Source: an uncultured Collinsella sp. (lineage in GTDB: Bacteria; Actinomycetota; Coriobacteriia; Coriobacteriales; Coriobacteriaceae). From it: a DNA stretch of 32,541 bases. Shown piece by piece: positions 17,082-24,864 of this stretch (its first letter is position 1; the number at the start of each line of letters is the position of its first letter). Location: positions 1-32,541 of the forward strand of contig UQVD01000010.1 in NCBI GenBank assembly GCA_900544385.1. Reading direction: 5' to 3'. The position numbers and the translations under genes are program-made. The notes below the pieces were generated by a model, which was given only the letters and a program-made list of their open reading frames with translations, was not told the origin of the DNA and searched no databases.

Positions 17082-18569
17082 CTAGAAGGCGAGCTCGGCG
17101 GCCCACTTCTCTTCATCGATCTCCATGAACTGCGAGCGGATGAAGTTCTTCTTGAGGTTAAACGGAACCGTGCAGTCGAAGATGGCCTTGCAGGCGATAC
17201 CGTGCTCGCGGATCGAAGGATCGAACGCGGGGTCGTTGGACGGATCGAGCACGTGGCAGTGGCAACCGGGGATGGTGATGAGGTCCACGTCGGCCTGGAA
17301 GCGCGTGGTCATGGCCCACATCACGTCGCTCATATCGAAGATGTCGACATCCTCGTCGACAAGGATGACGTGCTTGAGCTCGGAGAACGCCGAGAAGGCG
17401 AGCATGGCGGCGTTGCGCTGACGGCCCTCGTCATTTTTGCTCGACTTCTTGAACTGCATGATGGCAACGAACTTGCCGCCACCGCAGGGAGCGGCGTGAA
17501 CGTTGAGCAGGCGGCCCGGGATAGCGGTCTCGACCATCTTGTAGATGGAGGCCTCGGTGGGGATACCGGCCATGGACACGTGCTCGTGCGAAGGGCCGAT
17601 GCAGCTCTCCATAATGGGGTTGACGCGCGTGGTGACGGCGGTGATCTTGATCACCGGGCAGACCTTGGCGCCACCGGTGTAGCCGGGGAACTCGGGCATG
17701 GCGTAGCCGTGGCCGTTGACATCCTCGTTGATGGTCTCGTCGTGCATGAGGTAGCCCTCGAGCACGTACTCGGCATTGGCAATGCACTTCTGCGGAACGG
17801 TGACGCAGTCGGCAAGCTCGACGGCGCGGCCGCGCAGGGCGCCGGCGATCTGCAGCTCGTTGAAGCCGAGCGGCGTGGTGGGAGCCTCGAAGCCGCAGCA
17901 CATGTACACGGCGGGGTCCAGGCCGATGGAGATGGAGATGGGCATATCCTCGCCGCGCTGGCAGTACTCGTCAAAGAACGCACCCAGGTGACGGCTGCCC
18001 GGGGTGATCCACATGGCGAGCTTGTCCTTGTCGACGCAGGAGAAGCGGTGGATGGTTACGTCGGACTGGGTGCCATCGGGGCTCGTGCCATAGGCGAGGC
18101 CCATGGTGATGTAGGGGCCGCCGTCAACGGGCGTGTTGGTGGGAGCGGGAACGATCTTGCGCAGGTCAAAGCCCTCGTCGGTCGCCTTGTACACGACCTC
18201 CTGGCAGTCGACGTGCTTGCCCTCGGCGATCTGCTCGGGGGCGATCAGGTTCTCGAAGCGCTTGCCGATCTCGAGGCCCAGGTGCTCCTCGTCCAGGTCG
18301 AGCAGGGCGGCAACGCGCTTGCGGCTGGCAAGCATACCGATGCAGACCTTGGCGTCGTCAAAGCCCTTGACGTTGTTGAAGACCATCGCCGGACCCTCTT
18401 TGGTCGGGCGCATGACGGTGCCGCCAGCACCGACGTGACGGTAGACGCCCGAGACCTCGGCATCGGGGTCGACCTGGGTGTCGGTCTCGAGCAGCTGGCC
18501 CGGCATCTCACGCAAAAAGTCGAGCGCGGAACGCAGGTCGTGGATCTGGGAAGCATCGGTAGTGGACAT
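17082..18569 (-). CDS. lpdC: UbiD-family hydroxyarylic acid decarboxylase (gallate decarboxylase LpdC-like)
   Basis: prFMN-dependent non-oxidative decarboxylase of 495 residues. The sequence strongly resembles what I know of Lactobacillus plantarum LpdC: SGVYRHVGAGGTVMRPT, GPAMVFNNVKGF, VYKATDEGFDLRK, APTNTPVDGGPYITMG, HVSMAGIPTEASI and VDEDVDIFDMSDV. That family converts gallate to pyrogallol and protocatechuate to catechol, so a phenolic acid from diet or tannin breakdown is the likely substrate. The Arg in TIHRFS and the Glu residues in EGYLMHDETINE are the expected prFMN-site acid/base residues. The start at 18569 follows AAAGGAG. It lies between the transporter and ubiX, all in one direction. 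Confidence 0.93.
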   Translation of the reverse strand: MSTTDASQIHDLRSALDFLREMPGQLLETDTQVDPDAEVSGVYRHVGAGGTVMRPTKEGPAMVFNNVKGFDDAKVCIGMLASRKRVAALLDLDEEHLGLEIGKRFENLIAPEQIAEGKHVDCQEVVYKATDEGFDLRKIVPAPTNTPVDGGPYITMGLAYGTSPDGTQSDVTIHRFSCVDKDKLAMWITPGSRHLGAFFDEYCQRGEDMPISISIGLDPAVYMCCGFEAPTTPLGFNELQIAGALRGRAVELADCVTVPQKCIANAEYVLEGYLMHDETINEDVNGHGYAMPEFPGYTGGAKVCPVIKITAVTTRVNPIMESCIGPSHEHVSMAGIPTEASIYKMVETAIPGRLLNVHAAPCGGGKFVAIMQFKKSSKNDEGRQRNAAMLAFSAFSELKHVILVDEDVDIFDMSDVMWAMTTRFQADVDLITIPGCHCHVLDPSNDPAFDPSIREHGIACKAIFDCTVPFNLKKNFIRSQFMEIDEEKWAAELAF

Positions 18570-18711
18570 GGCGTACTCCTTTCGGGAGAGTGTCCGGCGA
18601 CGGGGTGCCGCCGGACGGGGTAACGTAATGGGGCCGCGGCGCTCACAAATGGAGCGCTCGACCACTCGAAGTTCAAGCGCTTGGCTGCTTACAGCCGGGG
18701 CGCTCGACCGC
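18570..18711 (-). promoter_or_regulatory. Leader between transporter and lpdC, with hairpin
   Basis: 142 nt. A perfect 8-bp stem GTCCGGCG/CGCCGGAC (18592-18599 with 18609-18616) lies just before the lpdC ribosome binding site. GCGCTCGACC occurs twice (near 18653 and 18702). The hairpin has no T run; it could protect or separate the lpdC-ubiX message from the transporter message. Confidence 0.45.
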
Positions 18712-20169
18712 TTACATCAGGCCAAAGAGGTGGAACCAGGCGGCCTCGACCAGCACGACGACAAAGACGACCGCGGTGAGGGGGATGCCCATGCGCATAG
18801 CCTCTTTGGAGGTGTAGCCGCCGGCGTCCTTGCCTTCGCCGATAAGGATCGGCAGGTTATGGAACGGCAGGATGTAGTGGATGTTGATGGACGTGAAGAC
18901 GATGAGCGCCACGGCGAGTGGGCTCACGCTGGAGCCGGCGGCAAAGCTGATAAATGCCGGCACGCACACGCCGAGCACGGCCATGACCGAGCCCATGAAC
19001 ATGTGGATGATCATGGAAAGCGCGGCGACGAGCAGGGCGAACAGGAAGATGTTCTCAGGCACGGAGCTGGGGAGCACGACGTCGGCGATCCAGGCGTTCA
19101 TGCCGGTGGCACCGCCCACGGAGCCCACGGCCATGGCGGCCGTCAGGAACATGAGGGACTTGATGTCGACAGCGTTCCAGCTGGCGGGAGTGAGGACTTC
19201 GCCGATGATGGGCATGGCGAGAGCAACGCCAATGGCCAGGGTGACCCAGCCGATATAGTCGCCCGAGACGGTGAGCCACAGCGCGATGGCGATGACAAGC
19301 CACACGATGGTGCGGATCTCCTTGACGGAGAGCTTGCCGAGCGCGGCCTGCTTGGCCACGATCTGCTCGCGATCGTAGACGAGCTCCTTGCTGGGCTTAA
19401 AGAGGAAAAGGCCCAGGAACAGGGTGCACAGCAGCGCAACCAGCATAGGCACGCTCATGTACAGGAACCAGTCGACGAAGGACGGGCTCATGCCGCCGGC
19501 CTCGGCACTGTACTGCGCAACGAGCGGGTTAAGCGTGGAGTCGCCCGTCAGGAAGAACATGGAACCCGGGGCGGCAGCGGCAAACACGAGGAAGCCGAGC
19601 TTGCCCTTGTCGTCGTCACCGTAGCCGGCGGACTCGGCGATGACCGAGACGACGGCGAGGATGAGGAAGGCGCGGGGGAACGGATGCGGGATCAGCAGCG
19701 ACAGCACAAAGGTGAGCGCGAAGATCGAGATGATGAGCGACTTGGCGTCGCGCACGAACTTGAGCATGAACGCGTAGGCGATACGCTCGCCCAGGCCCGA
19801 CTCCTTGACCGCGCTGGCGATGAGGTAGGCGCCGATGACGAGCCACATGGTGGCCTTGGTCCACGAGCTAAACGTGGAGGCGACCGTCGCCGAGATGCTC
19901 GCGGCGCCCGTGTCGTCCACGCACACCTTGAACAGGACGAGCAGTGCGCAGTAGAGCAGGCCCACAAAGCCCGGCTGTGCCACGCCGCATGCCCAGAACA
20001 CCACCGTGGCGAGCGTCAGTGCCAGACAGGTCTGACCGCCGACCGTGAGCTCGACCGTCGAGCTCAGCTCCGCCAAAGGAAGAAACTTCACCAGCAAAAA
20101 GACAACGATACCCAGCACAAAGCCAATTTCGCGCTTGGTGATCTTAAACGCCTTCTTTTCCGCTTCCAT
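18712..20169 (-). CDS. SLC13/DASS-type anion transporter, likely aromatic-acid importer
   Basis: Integral membrane transporter of 485 residues with about 12-13 hydrophobic segments in two halves, as in the divalent-anion:sodium symporter (SLC13) group. Signs include the amphipathic segment TFSSWTKATMWLVIGAYLIASAVKESGLGERIA, LTGDSTLNP in the first half at the position of the usual SNT motif, and MGSVMAVLGVCVPAF in the second half. The start at 20169 follows AGGTGGGG. It is first in the operon with the LpdC-like decarboxylase and UbiX, so import of a hydroxybenzoate such as gallate is the likely job; exchange with the decarboxylated product is possible. Confidence 0.9.
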   Translation of the reverse strand: MEAEKKAFKITKREIGFVLGIVVFLLVKFLPLAELSSTVELTVGGQTCLALTLATVVFWACGVAQPGFVGLLYCALLVLFKVCVDDTGAASISATVASTFSSWTKATMWLVIGAYLIASAVKESGLGERIAYAFMLKFVRDAKSLIISIFALTFVLSLLIPHPFPRAFLILAVVSVIAESAGYGDDDKGKLGFLVFAAAAPGSMFFLTGDSTLNPLVAQYSAEAGGMSPSFVDWFLYMSVPMLVALLCTLFLGLFLFKPSKELVYDREQIVAKQAALGKLSVKEIRTIVWLVIAIALWLTVSGDYIGWVTLAIGVALAMPIIGEVLTPASWNAVDIKSLMFLTAAMAVGSVGGATGMNAWIADVVLPSSVPENIFLFALLVAALSMIIHMFMGSVMAVLGVCVPAFISFAAGSSVSPLAVALIVFTSINIHYILPFHNLPILIGEGKDAGGYTSKEAMRMGIPLTAVVFVVVLVEAAWFHLFGLM

Positions 20170-20261
20170 CTCCCCACCTTTCTTGTTGGGGGCGCTCCGA
20201 ATTCGCAGCCATGTTGCCGCTTAAAAAGGGGCGCCCGTTATCGGACACCCCTTACGTTGCG

Positions 20262-20280
20262 CTGTGTTGCGGCAATACAG
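20262..20280. promoter_or_regulatory. Shared 19-bp palindrome upstream of the transporter-lpdC-ubiX operon
   Basis: CTGTGTTGCGGCAATACAG: arms pair at 7 of 8 positions around CGG. Followed by TCAAGC. Same sequence with three changes at 21401-21419 before the LpdD-IDI gene, in the same orientation to the gene it precedes. It lies 93 nt upstream of the transporter start. Probable operator. Confidence 0.7.
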
Positions 20281-20320
20281 TCAAGCGGATTTTTTGGATG
20301 AGAAGCGATTCCCTAGACAA

Positions 20321-20385
20321 AAACCGTCACAACATTCGACGCTTTTCCTCGTTTTCGAGATTTTCGCCGAATGTTGTGACGGTTT
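20321..20385 (-). terminator. Long hairpin downstream of the LpdD-IDI gene
   Basis: AAACCGTCACAACATTCG (20321-20338) is the perfect reverse complement of 20368-20385, an 18-bp stem. The 29-nt loop contains a second small hairpin (CTCG-TTTT-CGAG). On the minus strand the stem runs directly into TTTTT, so it can act as terminator for the upstream LpdD-IDI gene (stop at 20411). Its length is unusual for a plain terminator, and it is probably also a dispersed repeat. Confidence 0.65.
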
Positions 20386-20410
20386 GGATGTGGCAAAGGG
20401 ACTGTCTTTT

Positions 20411-21358
20411 TTACATAGCGAGGGCCGTGCGGATGAATGGGTCGCCGAGGGCCTCGCGGAGCCAGGGGTCCAGCTGCTCGGGGTGACCCTGCAGGTAGCC
20501 TTTGAGCTCGGACGGAGCCACGCGACGCACTTCCGAGATCTCCTCTTGGTTGATATGCAGCTCGCCCGGCTCAACATGGGCAAGGTAGACCTCGCACCAT
20601 TCGCACTCGCAGCGACCGTCGCCGTGGTCCTCGCGGTACACCACGTGTCCGAGGTGCTTGAGCTGATCGGGCTCGCGCGTAATGCCGAGCTCTTCGTTGA
20701 TGCGGCGCGCCGTGGCGGCCGCGACGTCTTCCCCGGGGAGCGGATGGCCGGCGCAGCTATCGGCCAGCACCCCGCCCCACAGGCGCTTGAGCGGACTGCG
20801 GCGACAGAGCAGCAGGCGCGCGTCTTCGCCCCGGCCCTCGACCAAAAGCGTCAGAAATGCCTGATGCAGGATGCCCTCACCAGCATGGGCCTCGATGCGG
20901 TCGACGGGGCCAAGCGCCTCGCCGGTCGCAGCATCGACCGCCACGACCTCGGCGCCCGCACCGCCCTCATCCCAGCCGGCGCGCAGAATGCGGGCTGCGG
21001 CTTCCTCGAGCGCGGCGATGAGCTCCTTGGTGGTGTCGAGCACGCGCTGCAGGTCGTCACCGCTCGCTTGTTCAACATGAAAACCCGTGCTTGCAACTAC
21101 CGGCACGCCAAAGCGCGTGGCCAGCGCCGCCGCGATATCGTGCGCCGGGATCTCGTCTCGATGGCACGGAACGGCCAGGATGCTCACCGTTGCCGTACGG
21201 CCGGGCTCGGGGCGCGGAATGGCCTGCGCCGTGGCGCCCAGGTGCGCAAACTCCGGCGAGCAGGCGTACACCGCCATGCCTCGCGGCGTCACCGTCAGCT
21301 GGGCCTCGAGCGCAAACTTGCCCTCGCCCACTGCAACCTTTGTCGTGTGCATACCCAT
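20411..21358 (-). CDS. LpdD-like prFMN chaperone domain fused to IDI-like Nudix domain
   Basis: 315 residues from the ATG at 21358 (AGGAG upstream). Residues 1-120 resemble LpdD, the third component of gallate-type decarboxylases: PEFAHLGATAQA, ILAVPCHRDE, AAALATRFGVPVVASTGFHV. I place this from memory of the family plus context, so it is moderately sure. Residues 150-310 align well with type I isopentenyl-diphosphate isomerase: metal ligands His158, His165, His205, Glu251 and Glu253; Tyr241; Trp299. The Nudix-like helix is G204-x5-E210 then RRINEELGI. The Cys normally before GHP is Ala203, with a Cys one step earlier (SCAGHP; other actinobacterial forms read CCGHP). So isomerase activity is doubtful; DMAPP binding or hydrolysis would suit UbiX, which needs dimethylallyl phosphate. 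It shares an operator with the lpdC operon. Confidence 0.8.
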   Translation of the reverse strand: MGMHTTKVAVGEGKFALEAQLTVTPRGMAVYACSPEFAHLGATAQAIPRPEPGRTATVSILAVPCHRDEIPAHDIAAALATRFGVPVVASTGFHVEQASGDDLQRVLDTTKELIAALEEAAARILRAGWDEGGAGAEVVAVDAATGEALGPVDRIEAHAGEGILHQAFLTLLVEGRGEDARLLLCRRSPLKRLWGGVLADSCAGHPLPGEDVAAATARRINEELGITREPDQLKHLGHVVYREDHGDGRCECEWCEVYLAHVEPGELHINQEEISEVRRVAPSELKGYLQGHPEQLDPWLREALGDPFIRTALAM

Positions 21359-21400
21359 GGGATCTCCTGCCGCCCGCGATGTACCTGAGACCATCTTCGC

Positions 21401-21419
21401 CTGTATTGCGGCTATACAG
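21401..21419. promoter_or_regulatory. Shared 19-bp palindrome upstream of LpdD-IDI
   Basis: CTGTATTGCGGCTATACAG, followed by GCAAGC. It lies 43 nt upstream of the LpdD-IDI start. On the minus strand a promoter TTGTCA - 17 nt - TATAGC can be drawn, with the palindrome covering the -10 box, which would suit a repressor. It also lies in the divergent region with the MFS gene. Confidence 0.7.
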
Positions 21420-21430
21420 GCAAGCCCTCC

Positions 21431-21461
21431 ATGTGACAAAGGGACTGCCCCTTTGTCACAT
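21431..21461. repeat. GTGACAAAGGG palindromic repeat, intact copy
   Basis: ATGTGACAAAGGG - ACTGC - CCCTTTGTCACAT, a perfect 13-bp stem, in the divergent region between LpdD-IDI and the MFS gene. Confidence 0.8.
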
Positions 21462-21519
21462 TCTGTTAGAGTTGCAGGGATTGAATCCCGCTTATTCATG
21501 CGACATTGGAGTGACAACC

Positions 21520-22773
21520 TTGACCGCCGCAACCACGCCTAAAAGTAAGCCAACCGCCGCCGCGCTCTCCCCCGCGCGCACCAAGCTCTGCCTGGCGCTG
21601 CTCGTGCTGTTGGGATTCTCGCTCGGCTGCTCCGAGTTCGTGGTCATCGGCATCGAAAGCGACTTGGCAACGGAACTCGGCATATCACTTGCCACTGCGG
21701 GCCAGCTCATCAGCGTGTTTGCGCTCGTCTACGCTATCGCGACGCCGGTGCTCGCGCTCAGCACGGGGCGATTCCGCCGCTACCAGCTGCTCGTGTGCTA
21801 TAGCGTCGTCTTTGTGCTCGGCAACCTGGTCATGGCGTTGGCTCCCAACTTCCAGGTGCTGTTTATCTCACGCATTGTCCTGGGCTCTGTCTCGGGTGCG
21901 CTGCTCGCCGTGGGCGTGACGTACATCCCTGAGCTGCTATCCCCGCAGCAAACCTCACTTGCCATCTCGGTCGTGTACGGCGCGTTTTCCGTGGCGATGG
22001 TCTTTGTGACCTCGATTGGCAAGTTTGTGGCCGACACACTCGATTGGCACGTGGCCATGTACGGCACGCTGACCTTTGCCGTTTTGATCTGTAGCGCGCT
22101 CGTGGCGTTTATGCCTCGCGCCGGGCAGACCGATGAGCCCGCCACCTTCCGCGAGCAGGCGGGGCTACTACGCGAGCCGAGTATCATCACCGGCATGCTC
22201 ATCTTCTTGTTTGGCGTGGGCTCGGTCTACGTATTCTACGGCTACGTGACGCCTTATCTGGAGCAGGTGCTGGGCATGGATACCGTTCAGGCGAGCACCA
22301 CACTTATGGCCTATGGCGTGTTCTGCCTGATCTCGAACATCCTGGGCGGATGGATCGATGCGCGTTTTGGCATGAAGGCGCTGCTGGTTACGTTTGTGCT
22401 GCAGGCGGCGGCACTGCTCGGGCTGTTTGCCGTGGGTGCCGCCATGCCGCTCGCGCTGGTCTTTGTCTTTAGCCTGGCGATGCTCATGTACCTGTTCTCG
22501 GTCTCATGCATCACGCACTTTATGGACGTGGCACGCAGCCGCCATCCCAAGTCGATGGTACTCGCAAGTTCGGTTGAGCCCATGGCGTTTAACGTCGGCA
22601 TCTCGTTTGGCACCGCAGTGGGCGGCGCCGTGGTAAGCAGCGTTGGCATTGCGTACGTGGGCGCAGTGGGCGCCGCGTTCTCGCTTGTGGCCTGGGCCCT
22701 CACGCTGGTGACGATTAAGCTGGCTCGCTGGGAGCGCCGTCGTCAATCAGCACGGCCCTCAATACGGGCATAG
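21520..22773 (+). CDS. MFS efflux transporter, DHA1-like (AraJ type)
   Basis: Membrane protein of about 417 residues with 12 hydrophobic segments, fitting drug/sugar efflux antiporters of the major facilitator superfamily. GFSLGCSEFVVIGIESDLA is the helix 1 signature of the AraJ/SotB-like group, and STGRFRRYQLL is motif A in the 2-3 loop. The start is taken as TTG at 21520, 8 nt after GGAG; the GTG at 21511 is the alternative, and no in-frame ATG fits. Divergent from LpdD-IDI with the shared operator between them, so a role in exporting a phenolic product is possible but only positional. Confidence 0.88.
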   Translation: MTAATTPKSKPTAAALSPARTKLCLALLVLLGFSLGCSEFVVIGIESDLATELGISLATAGQLISVFALVYAIATPVLALSTGRFRRYQLLVCYSVVFVLGNLVMALAPNFQVLFISRIVLGSVSGALLAVGVTYIPELLSPQQTSLAISVVYGAFSVAMVFVTSIGKFVADTLDWHVAMYGTLTFAVLICSALVAFMPRAGQTDEPATFREQAGLLREPSIITGMLIFLFGVGSVYVFYGYVTPYLEQVLGMDTVQASTTLMAYGVFCLISNILGGWIDARFGMKALLVTFVLQAAALLGLFAVGAAMPLALVFVFSLAMLMYLFSVSCITHFMDVARSRHPKSMVLASSVEPMAFNVGISFGTAVGGAVVSSVGIAYVGAVGAAFSLVAWALTLVTIKLARWERRRQSARPSIRA

Positions 22774-22860
22774 GGGCAAACATAGCCCAAGGTGGCGAGT
22801 AACCGGTGAAAACCGCCCAATATGAGCATGTTTATCCGCCTGGAAGCTTCAGCAGTGCAA

Positions 22861-22959
22861 TTTCGTGTATTTGAGATACACGCTTTTCTATTATTTCGTG
22901 TATTTCAAGTACATGAAATCGTACTAAACTATGTATCTGAAGTACACGAAATTGGAAAG
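22861..22959 (+). repeat. Three 33-bp repeats before ATPase gene 1
   Basis: Units start at 22861, 22894 and 22927, exactly 33 bp apart. Each centres on TGTA-TYT-N-A-N2-TACA (centres 22873, 22906, 22939). The middle unit is the best palindrome, with outer TTTC and GAAA arms. In gene orientation the cores read TGTATTTGAG, TGTATTTCAA and TGTATCTGAA. The last core starts 36 nt before the ATPase ATG. Probable operator array or repeat-bearing leader RNA. Confidence 0.85.
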
Positions 22960-22967
22960 GCGGCCCC

Positions 22968-24338
22968 ATGCGCAGATCAATCGAGTCCGTTATCGAATCA
23001 TGGGCGACAAAGGACGCCTCACGCCCCCTCCTCATCCGTGGTGCGCGACGCGTAGGCAAAACGTACGCTGCCGAGGAAATCGGCAGGCGAATCGCCGGCG
23101 ATGCGTTTGTCAAACTCGACTTTCAGACCGATCTTGAGCTGATCGCTCCGCTGTTCGATTGTCCCACCGACGACGTTGACACCATCGTGGCGCGGATTTC
23201 AGACTATAAACGCGCCCCCATTCGCAAAGAAACCACCTTCATCCTGTTTGACGAGGTGCAGCTCTGCGAACGGGCGCTCAACTCGCTTCGCTTTTTTTCG
23301 GGTTCGGGCTGGCGCATATGCGCGACCGGCAGTCAGCTCGGCGTCGCCACGCGCAAACGTAAGCTGCCTTTTCCCAGCGGCGTTCGTCAAGAGACCATGC
23401 ATCCTATGTCGTTCGAGGAGTTTCTCTGGGCGCTCGATGAGGAGCAGATGGCCGATGCCATTCGTACCCACGCCGGCACGCTCGAGACCTACGCCGCGCA
23501 CCAAGCCGCGCTCAGCCTGTTTCATCGATACCAGATCGTGGGCGGCATGCCCGCCGCCGTCAACGCATATCGCAAGACGTTATCCATCGAGGATGCGCGC
23601 GTCGAGCAGCGCGAAATCAACGAGACCTATACCGCCGATATGACCGACCCCGAAAACGGGATCAGCGGCGTGGCGGCACGCAAGGTCTGGCGCTCCATTC
23701 CGTCCCAGCTGCTGAGATCGTCCACAAAAAAATTCAAGTACTCCGAGGTCGAACGCGGAGGCCGTCGCGCCAAGCTTATCGAGCCGCTCGACTGGCTCGA
23801 AGGCGCCGGTATCATATCGGTCAACAACCTGACCGAAGGCATCGAGCCTCCCCTCGTTCCCTTCGACGACGAAGATGGAAGTTTCTTTAAGGTCTATCTT
23901 CTCGATACCGGCCTCATGTTCTACAAACTCGGCATCAACCCGAGGCTCTGGCTCGACCTCAAAGAAGATTCCGCCATAGCGCTATCTTCCGACTTCCGAG
24001 GCGCCCTGGCGGAAAACTCGGTCATGCAAGCATTTTCGGGTAACAGCTTGCAGACGTATTACTGGGTGCCGCCGTCGTCTTGGAAGACGACCGGCGAGCT
24101 CGATTTTCTACTTCAGACCGACCGTATGGAAATCGTGCCCGTCGAGGTAAAGTCCGCACGCAACGCGCGCGCGAGAACCCTCGGGTCGTTCATGGACAAA
24201 GCCCGATCGCCATATGCCTACATTTTGTCCGAGAACAATTTTTTCCGCAGCGAAACCGATGACGGGCGCGAGCTACGCCACCTCCCCTTGTACGCAGCGG
24301 GCTTTATTGGAGCAAACTGCCTCAAGAGCAGTCTGTAA
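22968..24338 (+). CDS. AAA_14/DUF4143 ATPase with PD-(D/E)XK-like C-terminus (1)
   Basis: 456-residue cytoplasmic P-loop protein. Walker A is IRGARRVGKT (G25-T32) and Walker B FILFDEVQ (Asp95-Glu96), followed by the sensor ATGSQLGV, all typical of AAA_14. The middle has the FHRYQIVGGMPAAVNAY motif of DUF4143 proteins. The C-terminal part carries GELDFLL (Asp379) and VPVEVKS (Glu393, Lys395), a nuclease-like D...ExK pattern. Function of the family is unknown; defence, mobile-element and toxin-type roles have been proposed. The start at 22968 follows GGAAAGG. Paired with a second member (24865-26226) that faces it. Confidence 0.9.
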   Translation: MRRSIESVIESWATKDASRPLLIRGARRVGKTYAAEEIGRRIAGDAFVKLDFQTDLELIAPLFDCPTDDVDTIVARISDYKRAPIRKETTFILFDEVQLCERALNSLRFFSGSGWRICATGSQLGVATRKRKLPFPSGVRQETMHPMSFEEFLWALDEEQMADAIRTHAGTLETYAAHQAALSLFHRYQIVGGMPAAVNAYRKTLSIEDARVEQREINETYTADMTDPENGISGVAARKVWRSIPSQLLRSSTKKFKYSEVERGGRRAKLIEPLDWLEGAGIISVNNLTEGIEPPLVPFDDEDGSFFKVYLLDTGLMFYKLGINPRLWLDLKEDSAIALSSDFRGALAENSVMQAFSGNSLQTYYWVPPSSWKTTGELDFLLQTDRMEIVPVEVKSARNARARTLGSFMDKARSPYAYILSENNFFRSETDDGRELRHLPLYAAGFIGANCLKSSL

Positions 24339-24371
24339 GCCCTGCACGACCGCCTAGAAAGGAAACCGCTC

Positions 24372-24818
24372 ATGCAACGCATACTGTTTATCTGCCATGG
24401 CAACATCTGTCGCTCGACGATGGCTGAGTCGGTGTTTACCGAGCTGGTGCGGCGCGCCGGGCGCGCGGGCGAGTTTGTCATTGACTCCGCTGCGACCTCG
24501 ACCGAGGAGATCGGCAACCCGCCACACCACGGTACCGTTGCCAAGCTGCGCGAGGTCGGGATTCCCGTCGTCGCACATCGTGCACGTCAGGTGCGTCGCG
24601 CGGAGTATGGCGACTGGGACCACATTGTCTATATGGACGACGAGAACGCGCGTGGCCTGCGTCGCATCTTTGGCGACGACCCCGACGGCAAGATTACGCG
24701 CATGCTCGATTGGACCGAGCGCCCCGGCGACGTGGCCGACCCCTGGTACACCGGCAATTTCGATGCCACCTACCGCGACGCACTCGACGGCTGCACCGCT
24801 ATGCTCGAGCAGCTGTAG
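24372..24818 (+). CDS. Low-molecular-weight protein-tyrosine phosphatase
   Basis: 148-residue cytoplasmic phosphatase. The P-loop CHGNICRS (Cys8, Arg14) sits right at the N-terminus, and the general-acid Asp lies in DPWYTGNF near residue 124, both as in Wzb/PtpA enzymes. It may act on tyrosine kinases of polysaccharide synthesis or on arginine phosphate; nothing nearby decides. The start at 24372 follows AAAGGA, 33 nt after ATPase 1 on the same strand, so they may share a transcript. Confidence 0.93.
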   Translation: MQRILFICHGNICRSTMAESVFTELVRRAGRAGEFVIDSAATSTEEIGNPPHHGTVAKLREVGIPVVAHRARQVRRAEYGDWDHIVYMDDENARGLRRIFGDDPDGKITRMLDWTERPGDVADPWYTGNFDATYRDALDGCTAMLEQL

Positions 24819-24840
24819 GCAATCGAGGTCGCGGGCCACG

Positions 24841-24853
24841 CCTTTGTCACATC
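24841..24853. repeat. Half copy of the GTGACAAAGGG repeat
   Basis: CCTTTGTCACATC in the 46-bp gap between the convergent phosphatase and ATPase 2 genes; the other arm is absent. Confidence 0.5.
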
Positions 24854-24864
24854 CGGGACTAGCC

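Noticed and set aside
17202..20301. Long plus-strand frames opposite lpdC and the transporter
   Set aside because: Biased composition from G+C-rich third positions; the minus-strand proteins are unmistakable.
22861..22959. CRISPR array
   Set aside because: Three units only, the repeats are partly palindromic and the intervals are not distinct spacers; no cas genes are present.
22822..23055. Small protein with 11-residue repeats (FRVFEIHAFLL-like)
   Set aside because: It is the translation of the 33-bp DNA repeats in a frame different from the ATPase, with no ribosome binding site.
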